A program made the position numbers and the translations under genes. Source: Dyella sp. A6 (GTDB lineage: Bacteria > Pseudomonadota > Gammaproteobacteria > Xanthomonadales > Rhodanobacteraceae). From it: DNA of 64,000 nucleotides. The stretch is taken from positions 2,790,001 through 2,854,000 of the forward strand of contig NZ_CP132911.1 in NCBI RefSeq assembly GCF_036320485.1. The letters are read 5' to 3'. Under the pieces are notes generated by a model. It had not been told where the DNA came from and ran no database searches. It saw nothing but the letters and a program-made list of their open reading frames with translations. Shown here in pieces: positions 10,236 to 17,776 of this stretch (the stretch's first letter is position 1; each line of letters opens with the position of its first letter).

Positions 10236-10298
10236 GGGTCCCCTTGCCTCCCCCATCGACGACGGCCATTCCCTTAATCAAAGCCGCCATAAGCGGGT

Positions 10299-10332
10299 CA
10301 TGATGCCAAAACCCTGTCCCACGGGCGAGTGA
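10299..10332 (-). promoter_or_regulatory. 34-nt element upstream of hybrid kinase 2
   Basis: Second copy of the element found at 6578-6611. It reads TCACTCGC, GACAGG, TTTTGGCATCATG on the kinase coding strand, with a 13-nt identical core. It lies 64 nt before the preferred kinase start. It also sits in the 123-bp gap to the divergent GTPase gene, so it could affect both. Confidence 0.45.
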
Positions 10333-10358
10333 CCACCGGCTGCCGCTACACTCCGCGC

Positions 10359-11855
10359 ATGACCCGACGCCCGCGCCTGCTGCTTGCCGCGCTCGCCATC
10401 GCTGCCCTGCTATGGCTGCTGTTCGCCGCCGCTGAACGCGCACTGGCGCTGGCCCAGCGCTTCCTGGCCCTGCCCTCATGGCTGCAGTGGACACTGGGGA
10501 GCGTGCTGCTGGTGTTCTCCCTGGCCGGGCTCGCCGTGCTGTGGTGGCTGCTGCGGCCACGTCGCCGGCGTCGACCCGTACCGGCACCCGACCGCAACAG
10601 CCTGGAACAGCGCATCGGACAGTTGCGCGAGCGCGGTGCCGATACCTCGCCGCTCGCCACCGAACTGGCCGAACTCGACCGGCGCCGCACGGAACAGCGG
10701 GTCTACGTCGCCCTGTTCGGCGAGATATCCACCGGCAAGAGCAGCCTGATCCGGGCGCTGGCGCCCGATGCGCTGGCCGGCAGCGACGTGCGCGGCGGTA
10801 CCACCCGCAGCGTGAGCCACTACGACAGCCTGTTGCCGGATGGCCGCCCGCTGGTGCTGGCCGACGTGCCCGGCAGCCGCGAAGCCGGCGGCGAAGCACA
10901 CGAAGCGATGGCGCGAACCGAAGCTCTGCGCGCGCACGCGGTGATCTACCTGTGCGCCGGCGACCTCACCCGCAGCCAGATGGACGAACTGCGCTGGCTG
11001 GCGGACTTCGGCAAGCCGCTGCTGCTGGCACTGAACAAGGCCGACCAGTGGAACGACAGCGAACGCAGCCAGTTGCTAAACCGTCTGCGTCGCCAGACCC
11101 GCGACCTGGATGCCACCGTGACGGCGATCAGTGCGGGCGGCAGCGAACGTTTCCAGCGCCGGCTGGCCGATGGTGGCGTGGAGCAGGTGGAACGTCAGCG
11201 CACGCAGGACATCGCGCCGCTGCTGCAGGCGCTGGGCCGGCTGGTGGCGCCGGGGGCAAGCGGCCTGGAACCACTGCGCGAACACGCCGTGCTGGCCGGT
11301 CTGCATGAACGCACCGGCGAACTGGAAGCACGGACCCGCGCAGCCGAGGCGGAACGCATCGTGCGCAAGTATGCGCGTCGCGCCGTGGTCGGTGCGCTGG
11401 CCGCGATCGCGCCAGGCAGCGACCTGGTGATCCAGGGCGCACTCGCGGCCGCACTCACCCGCGAACTGGCCGCGCTGTACGAGGTGCGCGTCAGCGATGT
11501 CCAGGTCGAGGACTTCGTGCAACAGGCGCGGTTGACCCTGCGCACCGGCAGCTCGCTGGTACTGGCCGTGGCGGGCAATGCGCTGAAGGCGTTCCCGGGC
11601 CTGGGCACGCTTGGCGGCGGCGTGCTGCACGCCTTCGCCTACGCGCTGATCTTCGACTCGATGGGCCGCGCCCTGGCCGGCTCGCTGGCCGAGCGCAAGA
11701 CGCTGGACCAGCAGGACGCCGGCAACCGGCTCAAGCAGCTGCTGACGGATGCCAGGGGCGAGCGCATGCGCGGACTGGCCACGCTGACCATGGAAGCCTG
11801 GCGTGAACGTGACCAGGACAAACAGGACCCGGGCCTGCGGCTGCGCCACGACTGA
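10359..11855 (+). CDS. Membrane-associated P-loop GTPase with DUF697-like C-terminus
   Basis: A 498-residue protein of unproven role. Two hydrophobic helices (about residues 6-25 and 44-66) are followed by an arginine-rich stop and a TRAFAC-type GTPase: P-loop GEISTGKSS at 121-129, switch I GGTTRS, G3 DVPGS at 169-173, G4 NKAD at 226-229. The C-terminal part is alanine/glycine-rich and resembles DUF697/YcjF-type helical membrane domains. The ATG at 10359 is chosen over an upstream in-frame GTG because it directly precedes the hydrophobic N-terminus. It heads a same-strand run with two YceI genes, cytochrome b561 and a second related GTPase. Confidence 0.8.
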   Translation: MTRRPRLLLAALAIAALLWLLFAAAERALALAQRFLALPSWLQWTLGSVLLVFSLAGLAVLWWLLRPRRRRRPVPAPDRNSLEQRIGQLRERGADTSPLATELAELDRRRTEQRVYVALFGEISTGKSSLIRALAPDALAGSDVRGGTTRSVSHYDSLLPDGRPLVLADVPGSREAGGEAHEAMARTEALRAHAVIYLCAGDLTRSQMDELRWLADFGKPLLLALNKADQWNDSERSQLLNRLRRQTRDLDATVTAISAGGSERFQRRLADGGVEQVERQRTQDIAPLLQALGRLVAPGASGLEPLREHAVLAGLHERTGELEARTRAAEAERIVRKYARRAVVGALAAIAPGSDLVIQGALAAALTRELAALYEVRVSDVQVEDFVQQARLTLRTGSSLVLAVAGNALKAFPGLGTLGGGVLHAFAYALIFDSMGRALAGSLAERKTLDQQDAGNRLKQLLTDARGERMRGLATLTMEAWRERDQDKQDPGLRLRHD

Positions 11856-11974
11856 TCCGCGTGGCGCATCCGTTGCGCAACCGGCATCACTCGCCACGGA
11901 ACCACGATCTGGTGAACGATCCGTTCCATCGCGGCAACTGGCATCACCGGCGTGGTTCGGCCAGACTTCACGAC

Positions 11975-12595
11975 ATGCCTGCCCCACCCTTCATCCGCTG
12001 GCTGTCGCTCGCCCTGGCCGCATGGCTGCTGCCGGCCGCCGCGTGGGCGTCCATGCACACGTACCGCTACGACCTGGTGCACAGCCAGATCCTTTTCAGC
12101 ATCGACCATGACGGCTACTCGCGGCCGTTCGGCCGGCTGCACATCGTGCACGGCTGGCTGCGCTTCGACGATGACGACTGGAGCCGCTCGGCCACCGTGC
12201 TCGACATCGATCTCGGCGGCGTGGACATGGGCGACGCCAAGTGGAACAAGGCGGTCTGCGGGCATGCACTGCTCGACTGCTCGCGCTACCGCTACGCGCA
12301 TTTCGTCAGCACCTCGGTGATCCGCAAGGACGCCACCCACGGCGTACTGCACGGCACCCTCACCATGCACGGGGTCAGCCGACCGATCAGCATCCCGTTC
12401 CGGGTCAACCGGATCGCCCGCACCATCTTCGGCCTGCACGAGGTCGCCGGCTTCTCAGCCACCGCATCACTGGACCGCACCGACTTCGGCATCAATGCCT
12501 TTACCCATGCGATCGGTCATGGCGTGGCGATCTGGCTGGAGATCGAGGCGATCCGCGACGATCATCTCAACACCACTTCGGAAGCTTCACCATGA
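11975..12595 (+). CDS. YceI family periplasmic protein (copy 1)
   Basis: Predicted secreted lipocalin-like beta-barrel of 206 residues. The YceI family binds polyisoprenoid lipids such as ubiquinone-type chains. An N-terminal signal peptide (WLSLALAAWLLPAAAWA) precedes the barrel, which contains the family-typical THGVLHGTLTMHGVSRPI region. The frame is open further upstream, but the ATG at 11975 is the one that opens the signal peptide. Its stop overlaps the cytochrome b561 start (ATGA at 12592-12595), indicating translational coupling. It is about 119 bp after the first GTPase. Confidence 0.88.
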   Translation: MPAPPFIRWLSLALAAWLLPAAAWASMHTYRYDLVHSQILFSIDHDGYSRPFGRLHIVHGWLRFDDDDWSRSATVLDIDLGGVDMGDAKWNKAVCGHALLDCSRYRYAHFVSTSVIRKDATHGVLHGTLTMHGVSRPISIPFRVNRIARTIFGLHEVAGFSATASLDRTDFGINAFTHAIGHGVAIWLEIEAIRDDHLNTTSEASP

Positions 12596-13173
12596 AACTG
12601 CGCAACGACCAGAACCAATGGGGCGCCGTCGCCAAGTTCCTCCACTGGATCATTGCGCTGGGCATTCTCGGCAATGGCATCTGGGGCCTGCTGATGACCG
12701 GCATGTCGCCGTCGATGGCCAAGATCAACGTGTTCGCACTGCACAAGTCGATCGGCCTGACCGTGCTGGCGCTGGTGCTGCTGCGCCTGGCCTGGCGCGC
12801 CGGCAACCGCGCGCCCCGCGACGAACCGATGCCGCGCTGGCAGCGCTGGGCCGCACACGCCACCCATGTGCTGCTGTACGTGCTGATCGTGGCGATCCCG
12901 CTCAGCGGCTGGTGGTTCAACTCGCTGCGCGGTTTCCCGCTGCAATGGTTCAAGCTGTTCAACCTGCCCGCACTGGCGGCCAAGAACGAGAGCATGGGAC
13001 ATCTGGCGCACGCGGTGCACGAGTACCTGTTCTGGCTGCTGGTCGTGGTGCTGGTGGGACACGCCGGCGCCGCCATCAAGCATCACGTGTTCGACCGCGA
13101 CAACGTGCTGCGGCGCATGCTGCCATTCGTTCGCCCGCTTCCCCGCTCTTCGAATGAAGGAGACCGCTCATGA
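12592..13173 (+). CDS. Cytochrome b561 family membrane protein
   Basis: Four-helix diheme b-type cytochrome of the inner membrane, 193 residues. It probably moves electrons between quinol and a periplasmic or membrane partner. Hydrophobic helices lie at about 14-38, 48-64, 86-106 and 140-160. Candidate heme-ligand histidines are in FLHWIIA, ALHKSIG, ATHVLLY and the last helix (VGHAG). It overlaps both neighbours by ATGA junctions and is sandwiched between two YceI genes. YceI and b561 are known to neighbour one another in several proteobacteria, which supports a shared lipid/quinone role. Confidence 0.92.
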   Translation: MKLRNDQNQWGAVAKFLHWIIALGILGNGIWGLLMTGMSPSMAKINVFALHKSIGLTVLALVLLRLAWRAGNRAPRDEPMPRWQRWAAHATHVLLYVLIVAIPLSGWWFNSLRGFPLQWFKLFNLPALAAKNESMGHLAHAVHEYLFWLLVVVLVGHAGAAIKHHVFDRDNVLRRMLPFVRPLPRSSNEGDRS

Positions 13174-13730
13174 CACGCCCCCGTCTGCGTACCTGGCTTG
13201 CGCTTGCCGCCTTCGCGCTGCCCTTCGCCAGCTTCGCCGGCAGCTACACGGTGCAGCAACCGGGCAGCACCCTCGGCTTCAGCGGCACCTTCCAGGGCGC
13301 CAGCTTCGATGGTCACTTCGGCAAGTGGAACGCGACCATCAGCTATGACCCCGCGCACCTGGCAAGCTCGAAGTTCGACGTCACCGTCGACCTGGCCAGC
13401 GCCAACACCGGTGACAGCGATCGCGACGGTGCCCTGCCCGGCCCGGACTTCTTCGACACCGCCAAGTATCCGCAGGCGCACTTCGTCACCACCCGCTTCC
13501 AGCAGGTCGGCGGCAAGGTGATCGCCGACGGCATGCTCACCCTGCGCGGCGTCACCAAGCCGGTCAGCCTGACGGTGAACTTCAAGCCGCAGGGCAAGGG
13601 CGCCACGCTGGACGTCAACGGCACGCTGAAACGGCTCGACTTCGGCGTGGGCGGCGGCCAGTACGCCGACACCTCGGTGATCGGCGCCGACGTCAAGGTC
13701 ACCGCACACCTGGTGCTGCAGGCGAAGTAA
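13170..13730 (+). CDS. YceI family periplasmic protein (copy 2)
   Basis: Secreted YceI-family isoprenoid-binding barrel of 186 residues. A signal peptide ending in FASFAG precedes an opening strand containing QPGSTLGFSG. The core GVTKPVSLTVNF and the near-C-terminal DFGVGGG are family hallmarks. It is closer to canonical YceI than copy 1. A GAAGGAG Shine-Dalgarno lies in the end of the b561 gene, with an ATGA overlap at 13170-13173. The second GTPase starts 8 bp after its stop. Confidence 0.92.
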   Translation: MTRPRLRTWLALAAFALPFASFAGSYTVQQPGSTLGFSGTFQGASFDGHFGKWNATISYDPAHLASSKFDVTVDLASANTGDSDRDGALPGPDFFDTAKYPQAHFVTTRFQQVGGKVIADGMLTLRGVTKPVSLTVNFKPQGKGATLDVNGTLKRLDFGVGGGQYADTSVIGADVKVTAHLVLQAK

Positions 13731-13738
13731 GCCTGGCC

Positions 13739-15115
13739 ATGGACCTCCACGCGCTGTGGCAGCGTCTGCGCGGCCGGCCGACACCGGCCGCCACGCCGGG
13801 CGCGCACACAGGCGCCGGGACGGGAACCGCGGCGACCGCCGTCGACGCACGCATGGCAGAAAGCCTGCGCAACCTGCTCGACGATCCCACCATTCCGCCC
13901 ACCGTGCGCCACGAGCTGGCTGCCGATTTCGCGCGCGTGGAAAGCATGCTGGCCCGGCTCGAACGCGGCGAACTGCACGTGGCGGTGTTCGGACGCGTCT
14001 CGGCGGGCAAGTCGGCGCTGGGCAACGCCCTGCTCGGGCGCGAAGCCTTCGCCGTCGGCGTTCTGCACGGCACCACCACCGAGGCGGCGCAGGCACCGCT
14101 GGACGAAGCCGAGCATGACGGCCTGGTGCTGATCGACACGCCCGGGATCAACGAACTGGATGGCGAGACACGCGAGCGGCTCGCCTTCGAGGTCGCCGAG
14201 ATCAGCGACCTGGTGGTCTTCGTCTGCGACGGCGACCTGACCCGCGACGAACTCGACGCGCTGAAAGCACTCGCGGCCACCCGCCGACCGCTGCTGCTGG
14301 CGCTGAACAAGGCCGACCGCTACGGCACTGGCGAACGCGACCGCCTGCTCGAGCAATTGCGCGAACGCACCCGCGGCATGGTGCGCGAGGCCGACGTGCT
14401 GGCGGTGGCGGCACACCCCGCACCGCTGCGCGTGATCGAGGACGACACCCGCGGCCGCAGCGTCATGCGCGAACAACCCGTGGCCCCGGATATCGCCGCA
14501 CTGCGCGAACGCCTGCTGGCGATCGCCGCCAGCGAAGGCAAGACGCTGTCCGCCGTCAACGCGGGGCTCCATGCGGGCCGGCTTACCGACCAGGTCAGCG
14601 CGCGCATCGCCGAGACGCGGCGTGCGGTGGCCAGCCGGGTGATCCGCAACTACTGCCTGGCCAAGGGTGTGGCGGTGGCGCTGAACCCGATTCCGGTTGC
14701 CGACCTGCTCGCCGCCGCCGGGCTGGACGCGGCGATGGTGGTGCAGCTGTCGCGGGTCTACGGGCTGCCGCTGACACGCGCCGAATCCGGCCGGCTGGTC
14801 GCGGCGATCTCAGCCCAGCTTGCCGCACTGATGGGTGCGATCTGGGGCGTGCAACTGGTGTCCTCGGCGCTGAAAGGCGTCAGTGGGGGTCTTTCCACCG
14901 TACTGACCGCCGCAGCGCAGGGCGCGCTGGGCTGGTACGCCACGGTACTGATCGGCCGGGCGGCGGAGCGTTACCTGATCGCCGGAAAATCATGGGGCGA
15001 ACAGGGCGCCAAGCGGGCCGTCGCCGACATCGTCGCCAGCCTCGATCGCGACTCGATCCTGCGCGAGGCGCGCGAGGAAATCCTCAAACTGCTGAAGTCG
15101 CGCCGCGACGGATGA
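13739..15115 (+). CDS. P-loop GTPase with DUF697-like C-terminus (second of pair)
   Basis: A 458-residue GTPase related in plan to the one at 10359 but without the N-terminal membrane helices. P-loop GRVSAGKSA is at residues 85-93, GTTT at 111-114, DTPG at 133-136 and NKAD at 190-193. The C-terminal half is an alanine-rich helical region resembling DUF697, with hydrophobic stretches that could insert in membrane. It begins 8 bp after the YceI stop and so is probably translated with the YceI/b561 cassette. Its last 32 bp overlap the convergent CxxC protein gene. The function is unknown; I infer a membrane-linked partner of the cassette. Confidence 0.82.
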   Translation: MDLHALWQRLRGRPTPAATPGAHTGAGTGTAATAVDARMAESLRNLLDDPTIPPTVRHELAADFARVESMLARLERGELHVAVFGRVSAGKSALGNALLGREAFAVGVLHGTTTEAAQAPLDEAEHDGLVLIDTPGINELDGETRERLAFEVAEISDLVVFVCDGDLTRDELDALKALAATRRPLLLALNKADRYGTGERDRLLEQLRERTRGMVREADVLAVAAHPAPLRVIEDDTRGRSVMREQPVAPDIAALRERLLAIAASEGKTLSAVNAGLHAGRLTDQVSARIAETRRAVASRVIRNYCLAKGVAVALNPIPVADLLAAAGLDAAMVVQLSRVYGLPLTRAESGRLVAAISAQLAALMGAIWGVQLVSSALKGVSGGLSTVLTAAAQGALGWYATVLIGRAAERYLIAGKSWGEQGAKRAVADIVASLDRDSILREAREEILKLLKSRRDG

Positions 15116-15335
15116 AGTCGGCCACTCCGGCTGCATCGAACGGCCAGTCCAGCTCTCGTCCATCGCGCTGGTCGCGCAACACCGGCACGCGCGTACCGTA
15201 ACGACGCTCCAGCGCCTCGCTGTCTTCCAGCCACACGCTTTCGAATGCCGGCATGCGAGCTTCCGCCAGCACGGCCAGCGCCATGTCGCACAGGTGGCAG
15301 TCGTCGCGTTGGTAGAGCACGAAGGGAACCGGCAT
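15084..15335 (-). CDS. Small glutaredoxin-family (thioredoxin-fold) protein
   Basis: An 83-residue protein with a CHLC redox pair at residues 13-16 in the context LYQRDDCHLC, then the thioredoxin-fold cis-proline region TRVPVL. This matches the DUF836/glutaredoxin-like small proteins of proteobacteria. It is probably a cytosolic thiol oxidoreductase; the substrate is unknown. The ATG at 15335 is preferred to an upstream alternative start at 15368 because the conserved beta strand begins directly after it. The 3' end overlaps the convergent GTPase gene by 32 bp. Confidence 0.85.
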   Translation of the reverse strand: MPVPFVLYQRDDCHLCDMALAVLAEARMPAFESVWLEDSEALERRYGTRVPVLRDQRDGRELDWPFDAAGVADFIRRGATSAV

Positions 15336-15397
15336 GGCGCACGACGATACCCCAGCGGTGGCAACCACGGGAATCGATGTGTTGTCGAATCCTCGGC

Positions 15398-15427
15398 TTG
15401 ATTGACGTTAATGAGAACCATTATCAT
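15398..15427 (+). promoter_or_regulatory. Probable sigma-70 promoter of the siderophore receptor gene
   Basis: TTGATT at 15398-15403 and TATCAT at 15422-15427 are separated by 18 bp. The Fur box covers the spacer and most of the -10, the normal geometry for repression by iron-loaded Fur. A transcript starting near 15434 would have a leader of about 80 nt. Confidence 0.55.
15407..15425 (+). promoter_or_regulatory. Fur box
   Basis: GTTAATGAGAACCATTATC matches the 19-bp consensus GATAATGATAATCATTATC at 16 of 19 positions by hand count. It lies about 90 bp before a TonB-dependent siderophore receptor gene and overlaps its likely promoter. It predicts iron repression. Confidence 0.85.
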
Positions 15428-15516
15428 ATCTGGACACCCGCTCCAGCCACCGCGCCGCGACTGTCCGCGCCCCGCCTCGCCACGAGCTTCACCGCCCTCC
15501 GCGAGGATGTTCCACG

Positions 15517-17697
15517 ATGCACATTGCCGCCCTGTCGCGCCTGCCTGCGCGACGATCCACCCTGCTCAGCCTGAACACGGCCTTCTGCCTCGCCGCACTG
15601 GCCCCGACAATTGGCCATGCCGCGACCGAAACCGCGATGACGCACGACCAGCATCACCCGGTGACGCTGAAAAGCATCAGCGTCACCGGCGTCGCGCAGG
15701 ACGCCGACAGCTACACCACGCATGCCAGCGACAGCTCCACCCGCCTGCCGCTGACACTGCGCGAGACGCCGCAGTCGGTCAGCATCGTGACCCGCGCGCA
15801 GATGGACGACTTCGGCCTGGACAGCATCAACGCCGTGCTGGACGACACCAGCGGCGTGCAGGTGGAACGGGTGGAAACCGACCGCACCTATTACAGCGCC
15901 CGAGGTTTCGACATCACCAACTTCCTGGTCGACGGCGTGGGCATGCCCTTCGCCAACGGCGCGCAATGGGGCGATGTCGATACCGCCGCCTACGAACGCA
16001 TTGACGTACTGCAGGGCGCCAACGGGCTGCTTTCGTTCACCGGCAACCCGTCGGCCACGGTGAACTTCGTGCGCAAGAAGCCCACCGCAAATTTCCAGGG
16101 AAGCGCCACGTTCGGCGTGGGCAGCTGGAACACGCGTCGCGGCGTGCTCGACCTGTCCGGTCCGCTCGACAACGCGCGCGATCTGCGCGGCCGGGTCGTT
16201 CTGGTGGATCAGCGGGGTGACAGTTATCTCGACCGTTACCATCCGCGCAAGAAACTGTTCTACGGCACGCTCGAGGCGGATCTCGCCGACGGCACGACCC
16301 TGAGTGCCGGCATCACTGCGCAGAAAAACCAGCCGCGCGGCGTCATGTGGGGCGCGCTGCCGCTCTACAACACCGACGGCACGCCCACGCACTACAGTCG
16401 GTCCACCAGCACCGCCACCAACTGGGCCTACTGGACCACCAGCGATACGCGAAGCTTCGTCCAGCTGGACCAGGCGCTCGGGCGCGGCTGGACGCTCAAG
16501 GCCGAGCTGGACTATCGCCGTCTCACCAACGACAGCAAGCTGTTCTACGTGTACGGCACGCCAGACGCGGCTACCGGTCTGGGCCTGTATTCCTATCCTT
16601 CGCACTTCACCGGACCGGAAAAGCAGTATGTGGCCGACATCTACGCCAGTGGCCCGTTCATGCTCGGTGGACGCCAGCATGAGCTGGTGATCGGCGCCGA
16701 CTGGGCACGCGACGACGACAGCCAGTTGTCCGGCTACGGCAATGACACCATCGGCGTGGCGCTGCCTTCGCTGGCGCAGTGGAACGGCAGCTTCCCGCTG
16801 ACCTCGCTGGATGATTACTTCAGCAACGCACACTTCCGCACGGACCGGCAGAGCGCCTACCTCACCGCCCGCTGGAACCTGACCGATTCGCTCAAGCTGA
16901 TCACCGGAAGCGCCCTGGTCCATGTGCGTGCCGCCGGCGAAAGCTACGGTGTGCCGAACGCCTATGACCGCACGGGCAGCACGCCATTTGCGGGCGCGGT
17001 ATACGACCTTTCGTCGCATTACTCGCTGTACGCCAGCTACGCGAAGCTGTTCAATCCGCAGACCCAGTTGGACAAGAACAACCGCATCCTCGATCCGGTG
17101 ACCGGCTCCAACCTGGAAGCGGGTATCAAAGGGGCATGGTTCGGCGGCAACCTCAACGCATCCTTCGCCGTATTCCGCACGAAACAGGACCACCTTGCCG
17201 ACTATGCCGGCTACAACTTGGCTACCGGCCAGGACTACTACCGCGGCATCGATGCCACGTCGAAGGGTTACGCGTTCGATATCGGCGGCCGCCTCGGCCC
17301 GAACTGGCAGCTGAGCGGTGGCTTCACCCAGCTCGGCCTGACCGATCCGCAGGGCCACAACGTACGCACGTATGTGCCGCGCCGCAGCGCGCACCTGACC
17401 ACCAGCTACCGCGTGCCGGCCCTGCCCGGCCTGAAGCTGGGCGCCACCCTGCGCTGGCAGGGCGCGATCTGGCGCGACCAGGACAGCGTGGATACCCAGG
17501 GGCATGAGATCGTCACCCGCCAGGGCAGTTACGCCTTGCTCGGCCTGATGGCCGGCTACGACTTCGCACCGGGGTGGAACGCCACCCTGAATCTCGACAA
17601 CGTGACCAATCGCAAATACATCAACAGCCTGTACTGGAGCCAGGGCTACTACGGTGCCCCGCGGCACTGGATGTTGAACGTGAGCTATCGCTTCTGA
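15517..17697 (+). CDS. TonB-dependent siderophore receptor (FhuE/FpvA-like)
   Basis: Outer-membrane 22-strand barrel for ferric-siderophore import, 726 residues. A signal peptide is followed by a TonB-box-like segment near LKSISVTGV, then a plug domain with RETPQSVSIVT, ARGFDITNFLVDG and ERIDVLQGANGLL, all typical of siderophore receptors. The barrel ends with a C-terminal aromatic (VSYRF). There is no N-terminal signalling (STN) domain, so control is more likely by Fur alone than by a surface-signalling sigma/anti-sigma pair. The sequence resembles hydroxamate receptors such as FhuE, but the ligand cannot be assigned. A Fur box lies just upstream. Confidence 0.93.
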   Translation: MHIAALSRLPARRSTLLSLNTAFCLAALAPTIGHAATETAMTHDQHHPVTLKSISVTGVAQDADSYTTHASDSSTRLPLTLRETPQSVSIVTRAQMDDFGLDSINAVLDDTSGVQVERVETDRTYYSARGFDITNFLVDGVGMPFANGAQWGDVDTAAYERIDVLQGANGLLSFTGNPSATVNFVRKKPTANFQGSATFGVGSWNTRRGVLDLSGPLDNARDLRGRVVLVDQRGDSYLDRYHPRKKLFYGTLEADLADGTTLSAGITAQKNQPRGVMWGALPLYNTDGTPTHYSRSTSTATNWAYWTTSDTRSFVQLDQALGRGWTLKAELDYRRLTNDSKLFYVYGTPDAATGLGLYSYPSHFTGPEKQYVADIYASGPFMLGGRQHELVIGADWARDDDSQLSGYGNDTIGVALPSLAQWNGSFPLTSLDDYFSNAHFRTDRQSAYLTARWNLTDSLKLITGSALVHVRAAGESYGVPNAYDRTGSTPFAGAVYDLSSHYSLYASYAKLFNPQTQLDKNNRILDPVTGSNLEAGIKGAWFGGNLNASFAVFRTKQDHLADYAGYNLATGQDYYRGIDATSKGYAFDIGGRLGPNWQLSGGFTQLGLTDPQGHNVRTYVPRRSAHLTTSYRVPALPGLKLGATLRWQGAIWRDQDSVDTQGHEIVTRQGSYALLGLMAGYDFAPGWNATLNLDNVTNRKYINSLYWSQGYYGAPRHWMLNVSYRF

Positions 17698-17729
17698 GCC
17701 TGCGCTGCGACGGCAGGCCTACCGTGGAT

Positions 17730-17767
17730 GCCCGGCCCGTGCACGTCATGACGTGTACGGGCCGGGC
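17730..17767. terminator. Long hairpin between convergent receptor and phosphoesterase genes
   Basis: GCCCGGCCCGTGCACGTCA pairs with the following 19 nt except at one position, forming a stem of about 17 bp with a tight loop. There is no T-run on either side. It lies between two converging stops and probably acts as a bidirectional transcript end or RNA-stabilising structure. Confidence 0.5.
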
Positions 17768-17776
17768 ACTCAGAGG

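Noticed and set aside
6807..10277. 1156-codon open frame antisense to hybrid kinase 2
   Set aside because: High G+C makes the complementary frame stop-free. The predicted protein has no family features and a His/Gln/Arg-biased composition, while the sense strand encodes clear kinase motifs.
15424..17667. 747-codon open frame antisense to the siderophore receptor
   Set aside because: No recognisable domain; the sense strand has plug and barrel motifs and a Fur-controlled promoter.
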